64,000 nucleotides of DNA from Kalmusia sp. IMI 367209 (taxonomy: Eukaryota > Ascomycota > Dothideomycetes > Pleosporales > Didymosphaeriaceae): contig JAPEUQ010000015.1 of NCBI GenBank assembly GCA_027946365.1, positions 496,001 to 560,000 of the forward strand, given 5' to 3'. Shown piece after piece: positions 22,001-32,249 of this stretch (position 1 is the stretch's first letter; the number at the start of each line of letters is the position of its first letter). A program made the position numbers and the translations under genes. The notes beneath the pieces were generated by a model. That model ran no database searches, was not told where the DNA came from, and was given only the letters and a program-made list of their open reading frames with translations.

Positions 22001-23126
22001 CCTCCCGCCGCGTCAACGGCTTACCAAAGTTTTCCACGCATACACAAAGCTCGTAGGATTGTACAGTCAGCGGACTCTATCCTACAAATCCGACGTCCTC
22101 AAAGCTTTTGCTGGTATGTTTGCAGTGCTCGAAGAGCACTTTCAAAGTACGACAATCCATGGACTACCTGCAGCAGTACTTAGTCATGCTCTTCTCTGGA
22201 GTCCGTCGGCCAGACTTCCACGCCGGGGCTCGGAGCTACCTACAGGTCTGAGACCTATTAGCAACCCGGACCCCCAATTCCCTAGCTGGTCGTGGGTGGG
22301 ATGGGACGGCCCCGTGGAATATAGATTGTTTCATGAAGCGAAAGGTGAGATGCTATTGCCGGTTCCGCAAGTGGAAGTGTATGAAACTATGGATGGTCCT
22401 ATACGCGATGCAATAACAACGCAAAAAGGCACCGCTGTGCCACCAAATGCAGCGGTCAATACTGAAGAGGAGATACCACCCGAGAAGAATGAGGATCAAA
22501 GTCCTGAAACTACAGGAACACCAGACAAAGATGACCCATCCAAAGGACGAGTCATCGCTAAAATGGTTCCGGACAATGTGCGTCAGAGCACATGGGTCAT
22601 TTCAGCACCGATGGCGCCCTCGGAAAGAAACGATCCCTACATCACCACTAAGTTGCTCCGTTTCACTGCCCGTACCGTTCCTGTTCCAGCATTTCAAATT
22701 TCGCCTACAAAGGAATATCTTAGTTCTTCGTCTCGAAGGCATATCCGAAGCTCGCAAGCCGTACGTCGCATCCGGGACCGCAATGGCAAGCACTGCGGAC
22801 TGTGGTGGGAACAAGCTGGTTACGGCTATGTGGGACTAGGTATCAGCCCAGAAGCGGAGAGCAAGATCGACATGCTAGAGATTTCAAGATACGGAGACGC
22901 ACAGCGTCCACGCGATGGACCGTATCTTGTTGAGGGTCCGATTAGCTTGTTTGACGACGAAGTATTTCCATCTGTGGGTCCTAACAGCGAGCTAGTTAAT
23001 GTGCTGGTGGTTGACTTAGACATGGGACTTCCGGATGGGATCGGGGAGCGATGCACCGTCGCCGTGATTCATGTAGCGGCGTGGGAAGCGGCGAACCCGC
23101 GAGAGAAGGAGGTGCGCATGGTGTAA
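19008..23126 (+). CDS. Large helical-repeat plus HET-domain protein
   Basis: A single-exon gene of 1,372 residues. ATG 19008 (MNEDFSHILEKYGG) is taken as start; the frame is open to 18945 but only with TTG. Residues 1 to about 520 are helical with spaced L-x-x-L-A-x-x-L patterns (YVRNLNNLASRLRLRY, EDLDEALKYSIASL), suggesting TPR-like repeats. A Cys-rich link (LCRMC, NCSICSLV, CDHNHGSAC) precedes the HET domain at about 770-935. Its three signatures are YFALSYTWG, RYLWVDAICLVQDD and RGWILQEHLLSRRCLYF. A charged Pro/Glu-rich linker follows at about 1140-1190. HET domains trigger cell death when incompatible hyphae fuse and act as effectors in fungal innate immunity. The repeat region is the likely sensor. 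Intactness over 4.1 kb argues for a working gene. Confidence 0.92.
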   Translation: MNEDFSHILEKYGGVRQALASGELSIDEEVKIRAQLATILVQNADQTGQKYLIDGAVQHMDTVLRRLPRDSPDRPKHLSRLSYIKISEYSITNSRRALNDAVLNGRRARDMAVATDLLHRDSFEYFDVLNNFGYALSQRFALLQDAVDLEDAIACARETHEKAEKGSLPYVRNLNNLASRLRLRYNQNSDESDINQALSLINELQSKTTPGTQEYAMAAAQLGVMGSDKFDRTNKLEDLDEALKYSIASLNTLHGGFESRVPMLRMIAKLYRSRFEKTSEKADFENAVRYGANLFHNVPRDHTARGRFLLNYLRDMYNMSTKFPTLSVIQEKIRAAQSAIDDMPIKYPEKRDCQRTLADLLFEQYSLTCNLQDLLTFVSSAEKITNDYNNEVDHGDPTTATVDTIWLWNLRKYIQVISGARLDNVMRSLSEREISDQLQKSRQAFMGSSVHGLEHFYHVYGLRLQVLAEAIEGERILPIEKIDEEITKLKEKKEDAVRERQARPRFPRDDYKTEFGLRKLAMDEEGNMILDMSGLMSDILGYDVTKKYSAEELASLNAKSEQESLDEARLKGRHPNLSLCRMCRDFAKVLQPTSKGFELTAEHAVLPFGNFFQLRQRTNCSICSLVLSLITTRAGALHPYLAAIDPEVQGVRLSSGRLSTNEKVLRVDYGMKHVGEIRILTPQNRFQALRQAHEIDAQFVLWKPSDTRRKEIEQRINLDIVKSWLNNCDHNHGSACNHPRSQKRAANSMPLNFIDVQNQRLVSATSDEKYFALSYTWGRVDMFQTLKSNFDVRKQSGSLATIQFPKTIKDAMSFVLSLGERYLWVDAICLVQDDQAQMSRDVPNMDIVYGQAFATLAALGGTDANAGLAGVREGSRDPQKITTLTISDRSQDLDDDPDSKEKETVRLVATPRPLYLSLKLSQWDTRGWILQEHLLSRRCLYFAPDAIYFQCGEETSSEGGCNERYEAHLMDKDHLGDGFIIEKENRVNPIFGLDLVYDLPPRQRLTKVFHAYTKLVGLYSQRTLSYKSDVLKAFAGMFAVLEEHFQSTTIHGLPAAVLSHALLWSPSARLPRRGSELPTGLRPISNPDPQFPSWSWVGWDGPVEYRLFHEAKGEMLLPVPQVEVYETMDGPIRDAITTQKGTAVPPNAAVNTEEEIPPEKNEDQSPETTGTPDKDDPSKGRVIAKMVPDNVRQSTWVISAPMAPSERNDPYITTKLLRFTARTVPVPAFQISPTKEYLSSSSRRHIRSSQAVRRIRDRNGKHCGLWWEQAGYGYVGLGISPEAESKIDMLEISRYGDAQRPRDGPYLVEGPISLFDDEVFPSVGPNSELVNVLVVDLDMGLPDGIGERCTVAVIHVAAWEAANPREKEVRMV

Positions 23127-23642
23127 TTTTCATGTGTTTCCTAGGCGCGAACGACACTCCTTTCTTTCTATCCAAAGTAAGATGTCATTTGATAGTTCAG
23201 ATATACTCTCGTTGTTATCGGAATGTTTCATGTGTATTGATGAACTTGCACGCCATGTTGAGACGTGAAGCAACACTGGCAGTGTTCTCTACAAAAGATG
23301 AGTCATCTTTGTTTTTGCTCAGGAGATATAGCTTCATCTAAAAAGATGAGAAGTAGCTTCGACGCATGCGAGCGGGAAAGAACGCGATGGATAATATCGG
23401 ACTACGATCAGCGCACAGCAAATGGAGCTAACCCGTCGGCAACGCAAGACGGCGCCAGGGTGACAGAGCTCCGAACCCCACAAGAGCGGAGAACGCCGCC
23501 CCAACCTCCACGAACAATGAACAATTGGTCGATATATGCTAGATACTGAGCCTACCACTCAGCTCAATTTGCTTGATAGCACTGTCTCAGTGATTGAAGT
23601 GACCTACAAAACAGCAAATTCTCTTTTTACCGTTGAAACAAG
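23127..23642. other. Intergenic
   Basis: 3' flank of the HET gene and promoter of the P-loop kinase gene. No coding or RNA feature was recognised. Confidence 0.5.
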
Positions 23643-24410
23643 ATGGCTAAAGACATCATCGCCGACACCCTCGCAGGAACCATACTCGATCTAGCCAAGC
23701 GCGTCGAAGCCCTTCTCACCCGGCAACAGTCATCCGACCCACCATCTAGGATTCTTGTTGCGCTCGCGGGCGTGCCCGGATCTGGGAAATCCACTGTATC
23801 GCAAGCGCTGCTATCAGAGCTTGCTGCAAGAGGTGTAGACGATGTCACAGTCGTTCCTATGGTATATAGGCCCGTGCAAACCTAGTGGAATATTCTTGGC
23901 TGACTAGAAGCACAGGATGGTTTCCACTATACCAAGAAGACATTGTCAAGTCTTGCAAACCCTGCAGAGGCGTTCAAAAGGCGCGGTGCACCATTCACGT
24001 TCGACGCATCCGCCTTCGTCGCGCTCGTAAAGAGCATCAAGAACCTCCCAGTGACTGGTCCCGAAAACCCAGAACAATTCCTCTATGCACCTAGCTTTGA
24101 TCACGCAATCCAGGACCCAATTGAAAATGCTATACCAATATCATCGCGTAACCGCCTAATCATTATTGAAGGTAATTACACGCTTTTGGACGAGGACCCG
24201 TGGAGGGAAGTAGCCACACTGTGCCAGGAGAAATGGTTCGTTGATGTGCCCAGGGATGTGGTGCTGGATCGTCTTGTGCAGCGACATCTAGTGGCCGGCA
24301 TCGAGACGGACGTACAGAAGTCTATTGAGAGGGTCGAGGAAAATGACTTGGTGAACGGGGATTCGATTAGGGCTTCTCTGATTACACCAGATGTCATTGT
24401 TGAGAACTAA
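23643..24410 (+). CDS. P-loop kinase of the uridine-kinase/phosphoribulokinase type (YFH7-like)
   Basis: A 237-residue gene in two exons, 23643-23861 and 23916-24410, with a 54-nt phase-0 intron. Residues 46-54 form a Walker A motif (GVPGSGKST). Splicing brings in DGFHY directly after VVPM; this DGFH motif marks the uridine kinase/PRK/pantothenate kinase fold, where the Asp binds substrate or metal. IIIEGNYTLLDEDPW and a lid with paired arginines (VDVPRDVVLDRLVQRHL) complete the pattern seen in yeast Yfh7 and related ATP-dependent small-molecule kinases. The substrate cannot be read from sequence. It sits just outside the sugar/polyol locus that follows, so a phosphorylation step there is possible but unproven. 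Confidence 0.88.
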
Positions 24411-24777
24411 ATCCGATCTATTAGCATAAGCATTTTATTGGCTATTTTGTGATGTAAGACATTACTAAGAGTGAGAATAGAGCTTATAGAGTTGGAGCGG
24501 ATTGCAATGAATAAGTAAAGGTTAAAAACGCCTTAAAAATCGATGTCTCACTGCAATCGAAGACCTACGCGACTCGGCTTTTTGTAGATTACATCCATCT
24601 ATGGCTGAGAGACATATCGCTTCAAGATTACAAATTCATTGTTATTATTCGTGCGCATTGTGCATCGCGAGGTCATTTGGCCCATAATGAGTCTCCAGAC
24701 TTCTATCGTAGTATCAATAATGATAAGAACTATTCAATGGATATCACAAGCTCGACCTTACACTATCCAATCCACGC
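24411..24777. other. Convergent 3' intergenic
   Basis: Lies between the convergent 3' ends of the kinase and polyol dehydrogenase genes. AT-rich; it probably holds both polyadenylation regions. Nothing else seen. Confidence 0.5.
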
Positions 24778-25938
24778 CTACTGGACACCCTCAATAACGA
24801 CCTTGAATACTCCCTCCTTTGCTGCCTTCACCAACTCAAAGGCCTGCTCTGCCTCCTCGAACTTGAACCGATTTGTGATCAGCTTCTTCACATCGACTTT
24901 GCCTGAGCCCACCAGATCCACTGCGTTAGGGTAGCAACCGACTGAATACCGGATGGAGCCCTTAATGGTTAGTGCGCGGATGCAAGCTGTAGTGATGGGA
25001 AAGACAACGTTCTAAAGAATCCATGTCAGTACATGCCCGCAGCAAACCATATTAAATTGTGGAAGACTTACCTCCTTGCCCATACCAGCCTGCACATACA
25101 TACCGCCCTTCTTTGCCACGTTGATACCCGCCTGAATGCATGGCTCCGCACCTGTACACTCCAACACCACATCTGCGCCCTCCCCAAGCGCAAATTCTTC
25201 CTTGATCAGATTCGCAATCTTCTCAGAATGCGCCACAGGATCGACACCCTGCTCCGCCCTTGGGGGCAAGAATGTCCCATCAGCTGCGTAATTCTTTGCA
25301 AATTCTAGCCGCGACTGTGAGATATCGACCGCAATGACCTTCTTCGCGCCGGAGGCTTTAGCTACAGCCTGTGAAAGCACACCAATAGGTCCTGCTCCGA
25401 AAACAACAACAGTCTGGTTTGCGCGTACGTCGGCGACTTTGCAGATTTGTACCGCTACAGAGACGGGCTCTACCATAGCGGCTTCCTCCATGTCCATGCT
25501 GTCGGGGATCTTGTAACAGTAATCGCTTGCAACGGTGTAGTATTTCGCCAGTGTGCCGTCCCAGGGGGGAGTTGCAGCGAATATCGTATCATTGCACAAA
25601 TTATAAGAACCCGCACGGCAGTAGTCGCATCGTCGGCAAGGCACTCCAGGCTCGATGGCGACACGGTCTCCGACTTTGAGGTTTGTTACTTTGGACCCTA
25701 TTTCCACAACTGTACCGGAGCTCTCGTGGCCTAGGATGATGGGACTGTTCAAGACGAAGTCGCCGATGCGACCGCGCTGCCAGTAGTGTACATCACTACC
25801 GCAGATGCCAGTTTGTGCGACGTGGACGCGGACTTCGTATTCGTCGCGCAGCTTGGGGACTGGGCGGTCTTCGAAGGCGACATCTTTTACGGCGCGGAGA
25901 ACGAAGGATCGGTTTATTTCAGTGCTTGTGGAAGACAT
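24778..25938 (-). CDS. Zinc-dependent polyol dehydrogenase (sorbitol/xylitol dehydrogenase family)
   Basis: A 366-residue cytosolic medium-chain dehydrogenase in two exons, 25072-25938 and 24778-25011, intron 25012-25071 (60 nt). It should oxidise a sugar alcohol (xylitol, sorbitol or L-arabinitol) to the ketose with NAD. Visible features: catalytic zinc ligands C46 (ICGSDVHYW), H71 and E72 (GHESSG); structural zinc cysteines C101, C104, C107 and C115 in PCRRCDYCRAGSYNLC; the Rossmann loop VFGAGPIGVL; and the acidic residue in VIAVDIS expected for NAD preference. The C-terminal exon carries TIKGSIRYSVGCYPNAVDL, typical of the xylitol/sorbitol branch. I cannot separate the three substrates by eye. 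It is divergent from the SDR gene at 26532 across a 593-bp region with palindromes. Confidence 0.92.
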
Positions 25939-26531
25939 CGTGAATTGTGATTAGTCGATCGAAAAGGATTGTGATTGTGAGAAGAGTGGTAGAGATTCGA
26001 CCTATAATAGCAGGGAAGACTACTAGATAGATACCTAAAGAATCCTTCAAGTGTAAACACTCATCGCGCCTCTGGATGCGCGTCACCCTCGTATCGAGGG
26101 GTAGAGATGCGCCGAACTAAGGGTCAAGGGCATCCGTCGACCCCTCACTAGTCGCGGGGGTGAAGCCCCGCCATGTGGAGTCTACAGCTCCGAACACCAT
26201 GTGATGAGCAGATCATATCCTACACTACCTTTGAACTTACCTTTTGTGAAAAGAACCTTGACCATCTGCCACTAGTTGCCGTATAGGTTCGTTCAACAGT
26301 AGAGACAGCGGATCAAAGCATGCATACGCGCAGGTGCACCCACTCCGAAATCTCCACCACCCTCTCATCGTAGGCTGGATTGCTGTCGGGATGTGAGATT
26401 TCCAATATCAATGACTTCATGCCTGGTCTCCCACCGATCTCCTCATTCCTGTCTCTTCGAATCTTTCTATTTCGACTCCTTGTCAATTCTATCTATCCAT
26501 TATCCACTCCTCTGATACCCAACTCATCAAA
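25939..26531. promoter_or_regulatory. Bidirectional promoter with palindromes and CreA-like sites
   Basis: Separates the divergent polyol dehydrogenase and SDR genes. Two perfect inverted repeats lie near its centre: CCCTCG-TAT-CGAGGG at 26086-26100 and GCGGGG-6 nt-CCCCGC at 26154-26171. Both arms of the second (GCGGGG and its complement) fit the SYGGRG consensus of the fungal carbon-catabolite repressor CreA/Cre1. The first could be a dyad target for a Zn2Cys6 dimer. A pyrimidine-rich stretch precedes the ATG at 26532. The sites are seen directly; their use is inferred. Confidence 0.6.
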
Positions 26532-27329
26532 ATGCCTCTCTACACGCCATCCAACCCATCCAGTCCCGTAAACTCCCACTTCTCCCTTAAAGGCAAAACC
26601 GCAGCCGTCACTGGCGGCGTACGTGGCATCGGCCTATCTTCCTCGCGCGGCCTCGCGGAAGCCGGCGCCAATGTCGCAATCCTCTACACCAGCACCAAAG
26701 AGGCCCCGGAAATAGCAGCCAAAATCGCGCAGGAAACTGGAGTCACAGTAAAAGCATACAAAGCCAGCGTCGAAAACAAAGAGGAGATAGCGGCTGTACT
26801 ACAACAAATTGCCTCGGATTTCGGCTCATTAGATATTGTTGTCGCGAACGCGGGTATTGCGAATCATCATGCAGCTGAAGACTACACCGAGGAGCAGTGG
26901 CGAAAAGTCATGGCTGTGAACTTGGATGGCGCGTTCTATACTGCGCAAGCGGCAGGAAATATCTTCAAGAAGCAAGGACACGGCAACCTTATCTTCACTG
27001 CATCTGTATCTGCTATCCTCGTCAATGTCCCACAAAAGCAAGCCGCCTACAATGCGTCAAAGGCGGGTGTAGTGCAACTGGCGCGCTGCCTAAGCGTCGA
27101 GTGGGTCGAGTTTGCGCGCGTGAACTGCGTGAGTCCTGGATTCATCGCGACGGATATGCTGGATGTACATCCAGAGGCACACAGGAAAAAGTGGTTTGAT
27201 ATGATCCCGGCGAAGAGGATGTGTGAGCCGGATGAATTGAAGGGGGCATATGTTTTTTTGGCAAGCAATGCAAGCTCGTATATGACTGGTGCCAACCTTG
27301 TCATTGATGGAGGGTATACCTTACCTTGA
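26532..27329 (+). CDS. Short-chain dehydrogenase (sorbose reductase/arabinitol dehydrogenase type)
   Basis: Single-exon classical SDR of 265 residues. It shows the cofactor loop TGGVRGIG, the NAG motif in VVANAGIA, a catalytic Ser in TASVSAI, YNASK (Tyr and Lys of the active site) and VNCVSPGFI. It ends in the family's GGYTLP tail. Layout and wording match fungal Sou2-like NADP-dependent sorbose reductases and D-arabinitol/mannitol dehydrogenases, which interconvert ketoses and polyols. It shares its promoter with the zinc polyol dehydrogenase and is followed on the same strand by a related SDR and a sugar transporter, which suggests a joint catabolic role. The exact substrate is unknown. Confidence 0.92.
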   Translation: MPLYTPSNPSSPVNSHFSLKGKTAAVTGGVRGIGLSSSRGLAEAGANVAILYTSTKEAPEIAAKIAQETGVTVKAYKASVENKEEIAAVLQQIASDFGSLDIVVANAGIANHHAAEDYTEEQWRKVMAVNLDGAFYTAQAAGNIFKKQGHGNLIFTASVSAILVNVPQKQAAYNASKAGVVQLARCLSVEWVEFARVNCVSPGFIATDMLDVHPEAHRKKWFDMIPAKRMCEPDELKGAYVFLASNASSYMTGANLVIDGGYTLP

Positions 27330-28232
27330 GATAGTTGGCTAGGCGCTTTTGAATGTAACTTGATAGCATATTGAAGGAGTTTTCAAAGAATCCCAGAATC
27401 ATAACTGGAAGTCATGATATATTGGCGCCGATTCCAATGATAAAGACGGCCTTATCCGTGCAGATCGGAGCATGTTGTATCCACAAACAATGGCGGACAG
27501 ATCGAACCGGAATCGATTACGCGTAACAACTGTATAGTCCATTGCTGTCGACTCAACTGAAATCCGAAAGTGCTTTGTCTTCTTGCAGTCTGAGCTTTGG
27601 TGAAACAGCAATGCTTACCATAATCCGAGTGGCAATCAAAACAGGTTTCGATGTCTATCATAGCAGGTTCCGGCTGTCACCTGATACCGCGTGTGCATAT
27701 TCCGATTCTGTTAGTCCGATCGGGCTCCAAAATAGTGGACACCCTTGCAATGGGCCACGCGACACGGGATCCACTACTCGCCCCAAATCTGTGCTTACGG
27801 AGGAGGTCACCCTAGAGCCTCATACATGTAAACAATGTCCGTGCAGTAGCACGTATCTCTACTCGACTCTTTACCGGAATCCAATTCAGGGGAAAGTGCC
27901 TAAGGAACAAGATTCCAATACATATGTGGGGCCGCGAGCAAATAACAAACCAAGGTGCACTCCACAGCCTGGATTTTAGAGTGCAGGATAAGGGCGACCC
28001 TCAATGCTTAGCTTTCCGCGTGCAAGTTAAAGGAATGACTGACCAGTGCCGCTGTAGTACCCGTAGTTCCACTACAGTAATCCATAGTAGTACTCACAGT
28101 CTCACAATAGAAATACCAGACTGCAACTGGAACCTCACACTTCGAAACTCATACACCAGCTCATTATTTTTAGCTTTCAGAGACATTGACTTGTCTTCGT
28201 ATACCCCTATCTGTTGGACTGAGCTTCACAAC
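27330..28232. other. Intergenic between the two SDR genes
   Basis: About 900 bp on the 5' side of the second SDR gene. Frames at 27399-27661 (minus) and 27542-27979 (plus) show no domain. No relic or RNA was recognised. Confidence 0.5.
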
Positions 28233-29226
28233 ATGACTGCTTCCAACGGAAACACGAATGGAAATGGCGCCACTAGGCAATCTATCCGTGCCGCCAACCC
28301 TCCCCTCAAGGACAGCGTCTTCGACATGTTCCGCCTTGATGGCAGGACTGCCATAATCACAGGTGGATCGGGAGGTATCGGGTACGAAATTGCACGCGCA
28401 CTTGCTGAAGCTGGCGCAAACGTAAGTCCTTTTCTTAGTCCTTATGTCCACACTGCTACCCATTATGCCTGGTTGCTGGAACTACCCTAATGAATGGGTG
28501 CAGATCGCCATATGGTATAACGCTTCCAAGCAAGCCAGCACGCTCGCTCAGAAGATCGCCTCAGACTTCAACGTCAAGACGAAAGTATACCAAGTTGCAG
28601 TCGAAGACTACGCAGCCGTCGAAAAGGCCGTTGCAGATGTCGTCCAGGATTTCGGCCGCCTGGACATCATGATCGCCAATGCAGGCATCCCAACTAAGGC
28701 CGGAGGTCTAGATGACAAGGTCGAGGACTGGAACCGCGTCCGGGCTATTGACTTCGATGGCGCATACTACTGCGCCCGAGCCGCCGGGCTGGTCTTCAGG
28801 AAACAGGGCTGTAAGTGTAAACTTTAGTTCCAGGCTCGCAATACATGTGAGACGCTAATACGTGAATGTTTAGTCGGAAACTGCATCTTTACTGCTTCAA
28901 TGTCTGGCCATGCTGCCAATGTGCCGCAAGAGCAATCATGCTACAATGCCTGCAAGGCCGGCGTGATTCACCTCACCAAGTCACTTGCAGTCGAGTGGGC
29001 CAAGTGGGGAGGACGTGTCAACTGCGTGAGCCCTGGGTACATTGACACTGCCATTTCAGGGGACTGCCCTTTTGAGATGAAGGAGGAATGGTTTAGCTTG
29101 ACGCCGTTGAAGCGCGACGCTGACCCGAGAGAGCTCAAGGCTGCATACCTCTATCTTGCCTCGGATGCATCTACATATACGACCGGTTCGGACCTTGTAG
29201 TAGATGGAGGGTACACGGCTAGGTAG
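28233..29226 (+). CDS. Second short-chain dehydrogenase of the Sou1/Sou2 type
   Basis: A 282-residue SDR in three exons: 28233-28421, 28504-28810 and 28874-29226; introns of 82 and 63 nt. An N-terminal Asn/Gly/Thr-rich stretch precedes [18 protein letters not shown] (cofactor loop). Also visible are [21 protein letters not shown] (catalytic Ser), YNACK (Tyr/Lys), [11 protein letters not shown] and a terminal VVDGGYTAR. It is clearly related to the SDR at 26532 but has introns and diverged sequence, so it is an old paralogue rather than a recent tandem copy. The shared family and orientation beside a sugar transporter support sequential or alternative ketose/polyol reactions. Cofactor is probably NADP(H), by family analogy. 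Confidence 0.92.
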
Positions 29227-29989
29227 AGGAGCATGTTACGGGCAAAAAATGAATCAAACTAAACGCATATCGATGTCTCGGACTTTAACGTAAACCAACT
29301 TTGGCCTGCTCGAATAAAACGCGTTTATCCGAATTATGCCAATGGTATAGAATGTGCTTTCATCCTTGGAGTGATGTTGGACGAAGCTCAACCTTATGTG
29401 AAAACTGACTCCTGTAGTCGATGCGCCGGTTCGATCTGTCAGATAATTGTTTTCCTGAACGGGTCCGGTTATAAGGTGTGTCGTCACGCTCCCCGCGAGA
29501 CTCTGTTAGCGATCCGATCTCGTCCGATGTACGAAAATTTGTAGCATCATCCGATATTTTGACACTGTATCGTGACTTCTCTGAGAGAAACAAGCGCGAA
29601 AGAATAGCATGATGACGTCTGGGTGTCCGAAGCCGCGATCCGGTGCCGGCCATACTATTGGGTGTTGGTTCGGGCCGATCACGATCAGGGGTGACAGTCG
29701 CCCGCACTGGGCGAAAACGGCCCACAGTGCACCTCCGATTCCCAGCAAATTGGTGCGGAACCTGGGGAGACTTATGCGCATCGCAAGTTCTGGGGTCCCC
29801 CGCGCGTGTCGAACGACATGTGGAGCAACTCGGTAAGCGTTTGGTTAGGCGCGATGGCGAGTAATGTAAATGTCGCTGGGATGGAGTATTAAACCCACTC
29901 ATTCGCCAGCTGTATGAAGAAGCAGCGGCGCATCGTCAGCGACTTTTCCTTCCCTTGTGAAATATTTTTGCCGTGCTAGGCTGTTCATC
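29227..29989. promoter_or_regulatory. Promoter region of the MFS transporter gene
   Basis: Contains a GC-rich patch (about 29620-29830) with closely spaced CGG and CCG triplets, e.g. CGGTGCCGG and CGGGCCG near 29640-29680. These are the half-sites used by Zn2Cys6 regulators. The long minus-strand frame 29360-29902 has no domain and no supporting structure. Site use is inferred. Confidence 0.45.
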
Positions 29990-31670
29990 ATGAAGGACGA
30001 ACAGATTGTCGGAAAGGCTTTAGCAGAAGTCCTGCCCCAGACTACAAAGTACTGGTTTCAAACACCGCATCTATTACGACTGAACTTGATTCTGCTGATT
30101 CCACTACTATCTTCGTCAGTAGCGGGTTATGATGGTAGGGTCCCTCCGAAAAATAGGAAGACTCCCAGCTAACCGACCACAGGTTCCTTGATGAACGGTC
30201 TCCAATCCTTGAAGCAGTGGCAAAATTACTTTAACAACCCTGCGGGTGCCTTGCTTGGTCTTATCAATGCAGCTCAGTCAATCGGATCGGTCGTTGTTCT
30301 ACCCTTTGTTGGAATGCTTTCGGACAAATATGGTAGACGGATCGTGCTTCTCAGCGGGCTCGTCGGAGTCATCGTAGCCACTATTATACAGGCGACATCA
30401 ACGACTCTAGCCCAATTCGTCGTTTCACGATTCGTTGTAGGCGCTGCGGGCATGTTCGTAGTACAGCCATCCCCAATGTTGATTGCCGAGCTGGCATATC
30501 CGACACATCGCGGAAAGTACACGTCTGCATTCTGGACAATGTACTACCTTGGAGCAATTCTTGCGGCATGGACAACATTTGGAACTGAAAAACATGCGAG
30601 CAAGTGGAGTTGGAGAATCCCCACTATACTCCAGGCCGGATACCCTTTGATCCAGCTTGCTTTCTTCTGGGCTCTGCCAGAGTCCCCCCAGGTAGGATGG
30701 CCAAGCGTAGATCGTCTGAACATGCTGATAAGGTTTAGATGGCTCGTAGCCCAAGAACGTACCGATGAAGCGCACGCTATTTTGACGAAGTACCACGCTG
30801 GTGGCGATCACGATAGCCCGCTTGTAACTCGTGAAATTAGCGAAATTGTTCAAGCTATCAGACAGGAACGGGCAGCGTCGAACATCAATTGGGGCACACT
30901 GGTTGCTACCCCTGGAAATCGCAAACGACTACTCATTGCCGTGTGCCTTGGCGCCTTCGCTCAGTGGAATGGTATAGGTGTCGTTTCATATTATTTGACA
31001 CTGGTCCTCGATTCGATCGGCATCACGGACTCCTTCGACCAAACACTCATCAACGGCCTCCTTCAAATATTCAACTTTGCAGCTGCATTGAGCGCGGCAT
31101 TTTTAGTCGACCGGCTTGGGCGACGAACACTTTTCATCTGGAGTGGTATCGGCATGTTGATCTCGTACGTCATCTGGACGGCATGCTCAGCAGTCAATAA
31201 CGAGGACGGAAACAAGACGGCCGGCTATGTTGTGGTCGTGTGTCTCTTCGCCTTCTTTTTCCACTATGACATCGCGTACACGCCACTTCTGATGAGTTAC
31301 CCAACAGAGGTATGCCAAGTCCTTTCACATTGGTTCGGATCATTCACTGATCTACAAACAGATCTTTCCATATACTTTACGTTCCAAGGGCATCACCTGC
31401 GAGCTTCTCTCGATCTACTGCTCGCTAGTGATCGCTGCCTTCGTCAACCCAATCGGGATGGAGAATCTTGGGTGGAAGTACTACATTGTTTTCTGCTGCT
31501 TCCTCGCAGTTTTTTTAGTCGTTACATACTTCCTCTTCCCGGAGACCAAAGGCCGTAGTTTGGAGGAGATTGCAGAGATTTTCGATGGACCGAGTGCCGT
31601 GATCGATGTGCAGGAGGCAGAGAAAGAGTCAGTCCTCGCAAATAAGGTGCACAGGGAGCAGGTCGCTTGA
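29990..31670 (+). CDS. MFS sugar transporter, with one apparent frameshift
   Basis: Hexose/polyol/lactose-type permease of the major facilitator superfamily, about 510 residues and 12 membrane helices. Exons 29990-30134, 30183-30691, 30739-31309 and 31362-31670 (introns 48, 47 and 52 nt). Sugar-porter landmarks: GYDGSLMNG after helix 1, DKYGRR between helices 2 and 3, LPESPRWL before the central loop, DRLGRR between helices 8 and 9, and FPETKGRSLEE after helix 12. The second intron joins correctly only if the C6 run at 30684-30689 is C5; with C6 either the intron is read in frame as 16 extra codons or the message is shifted. The corrected exon sum is divisible by three. Same strand as the two SDR genes; a role in importing their substrate is inferred. 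Confidence 0.88.
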
Positions 31671-32249
31671 AGAAATTCAGAGTAAAGAATAACTTTGAGA
31701 ACGAAGTAGACTTGTGACGGTAGCTGTATGGTACCCGTTGTATACATTGTAATGAGAATAAAGTTTCATATCATTTCCGACTGTGTATTGAGTGTCCAAG
31801 ACTAAATCTGCGTACGATGTGTCCGCGAATCACAGCATAAAAGCAATAGCAGGCCACGCACAGGTTTCTTCCTTAACGTTGTATGACATTGGTATAGACC
31901 CCGGTCGTCAGCTTCGCTCATCGCGTTCAAATCTGGTTCCTTGTTGTGTTCTTGATTGTGATCTTGATCCCGGGATTCATGGGGTATTAGGACGAATATT
32001 GATAATGGTCTTAGTCGTCGCCCATATTTTCGCTTCCTATATGATTCTGTTGACTATCCACATCATTGGATAGGCCCAGAAGTGCATCTCTTCAATCTTG
32101 CGTGCTAGCCGATCAGCTCCTTGAAAACTTCCACGTACATATCGGATCAGTGCCGTCTTGTTATGCTGGTCTTTGTCTCCTGCATACACTACGACAGCAT
32201 GGTAACGACGAGTGCGATTCGAGGTTCTGTGTATAGACAGCGGTCCCTT
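31671..32249. other. Convergent 3' intergenic
   Basis: Between the convergent transporter and regulator genes. Frames at 31792-32073 and 32121-32489 have no recognisable content. Confidence 0.5.

Noticed and set aside
29360..29902. 180-codon minus-strand frame in the transporter promoter
   Set aside because: Basic, low-quality composition, no motif; sits in GC-rich promoter DNA.
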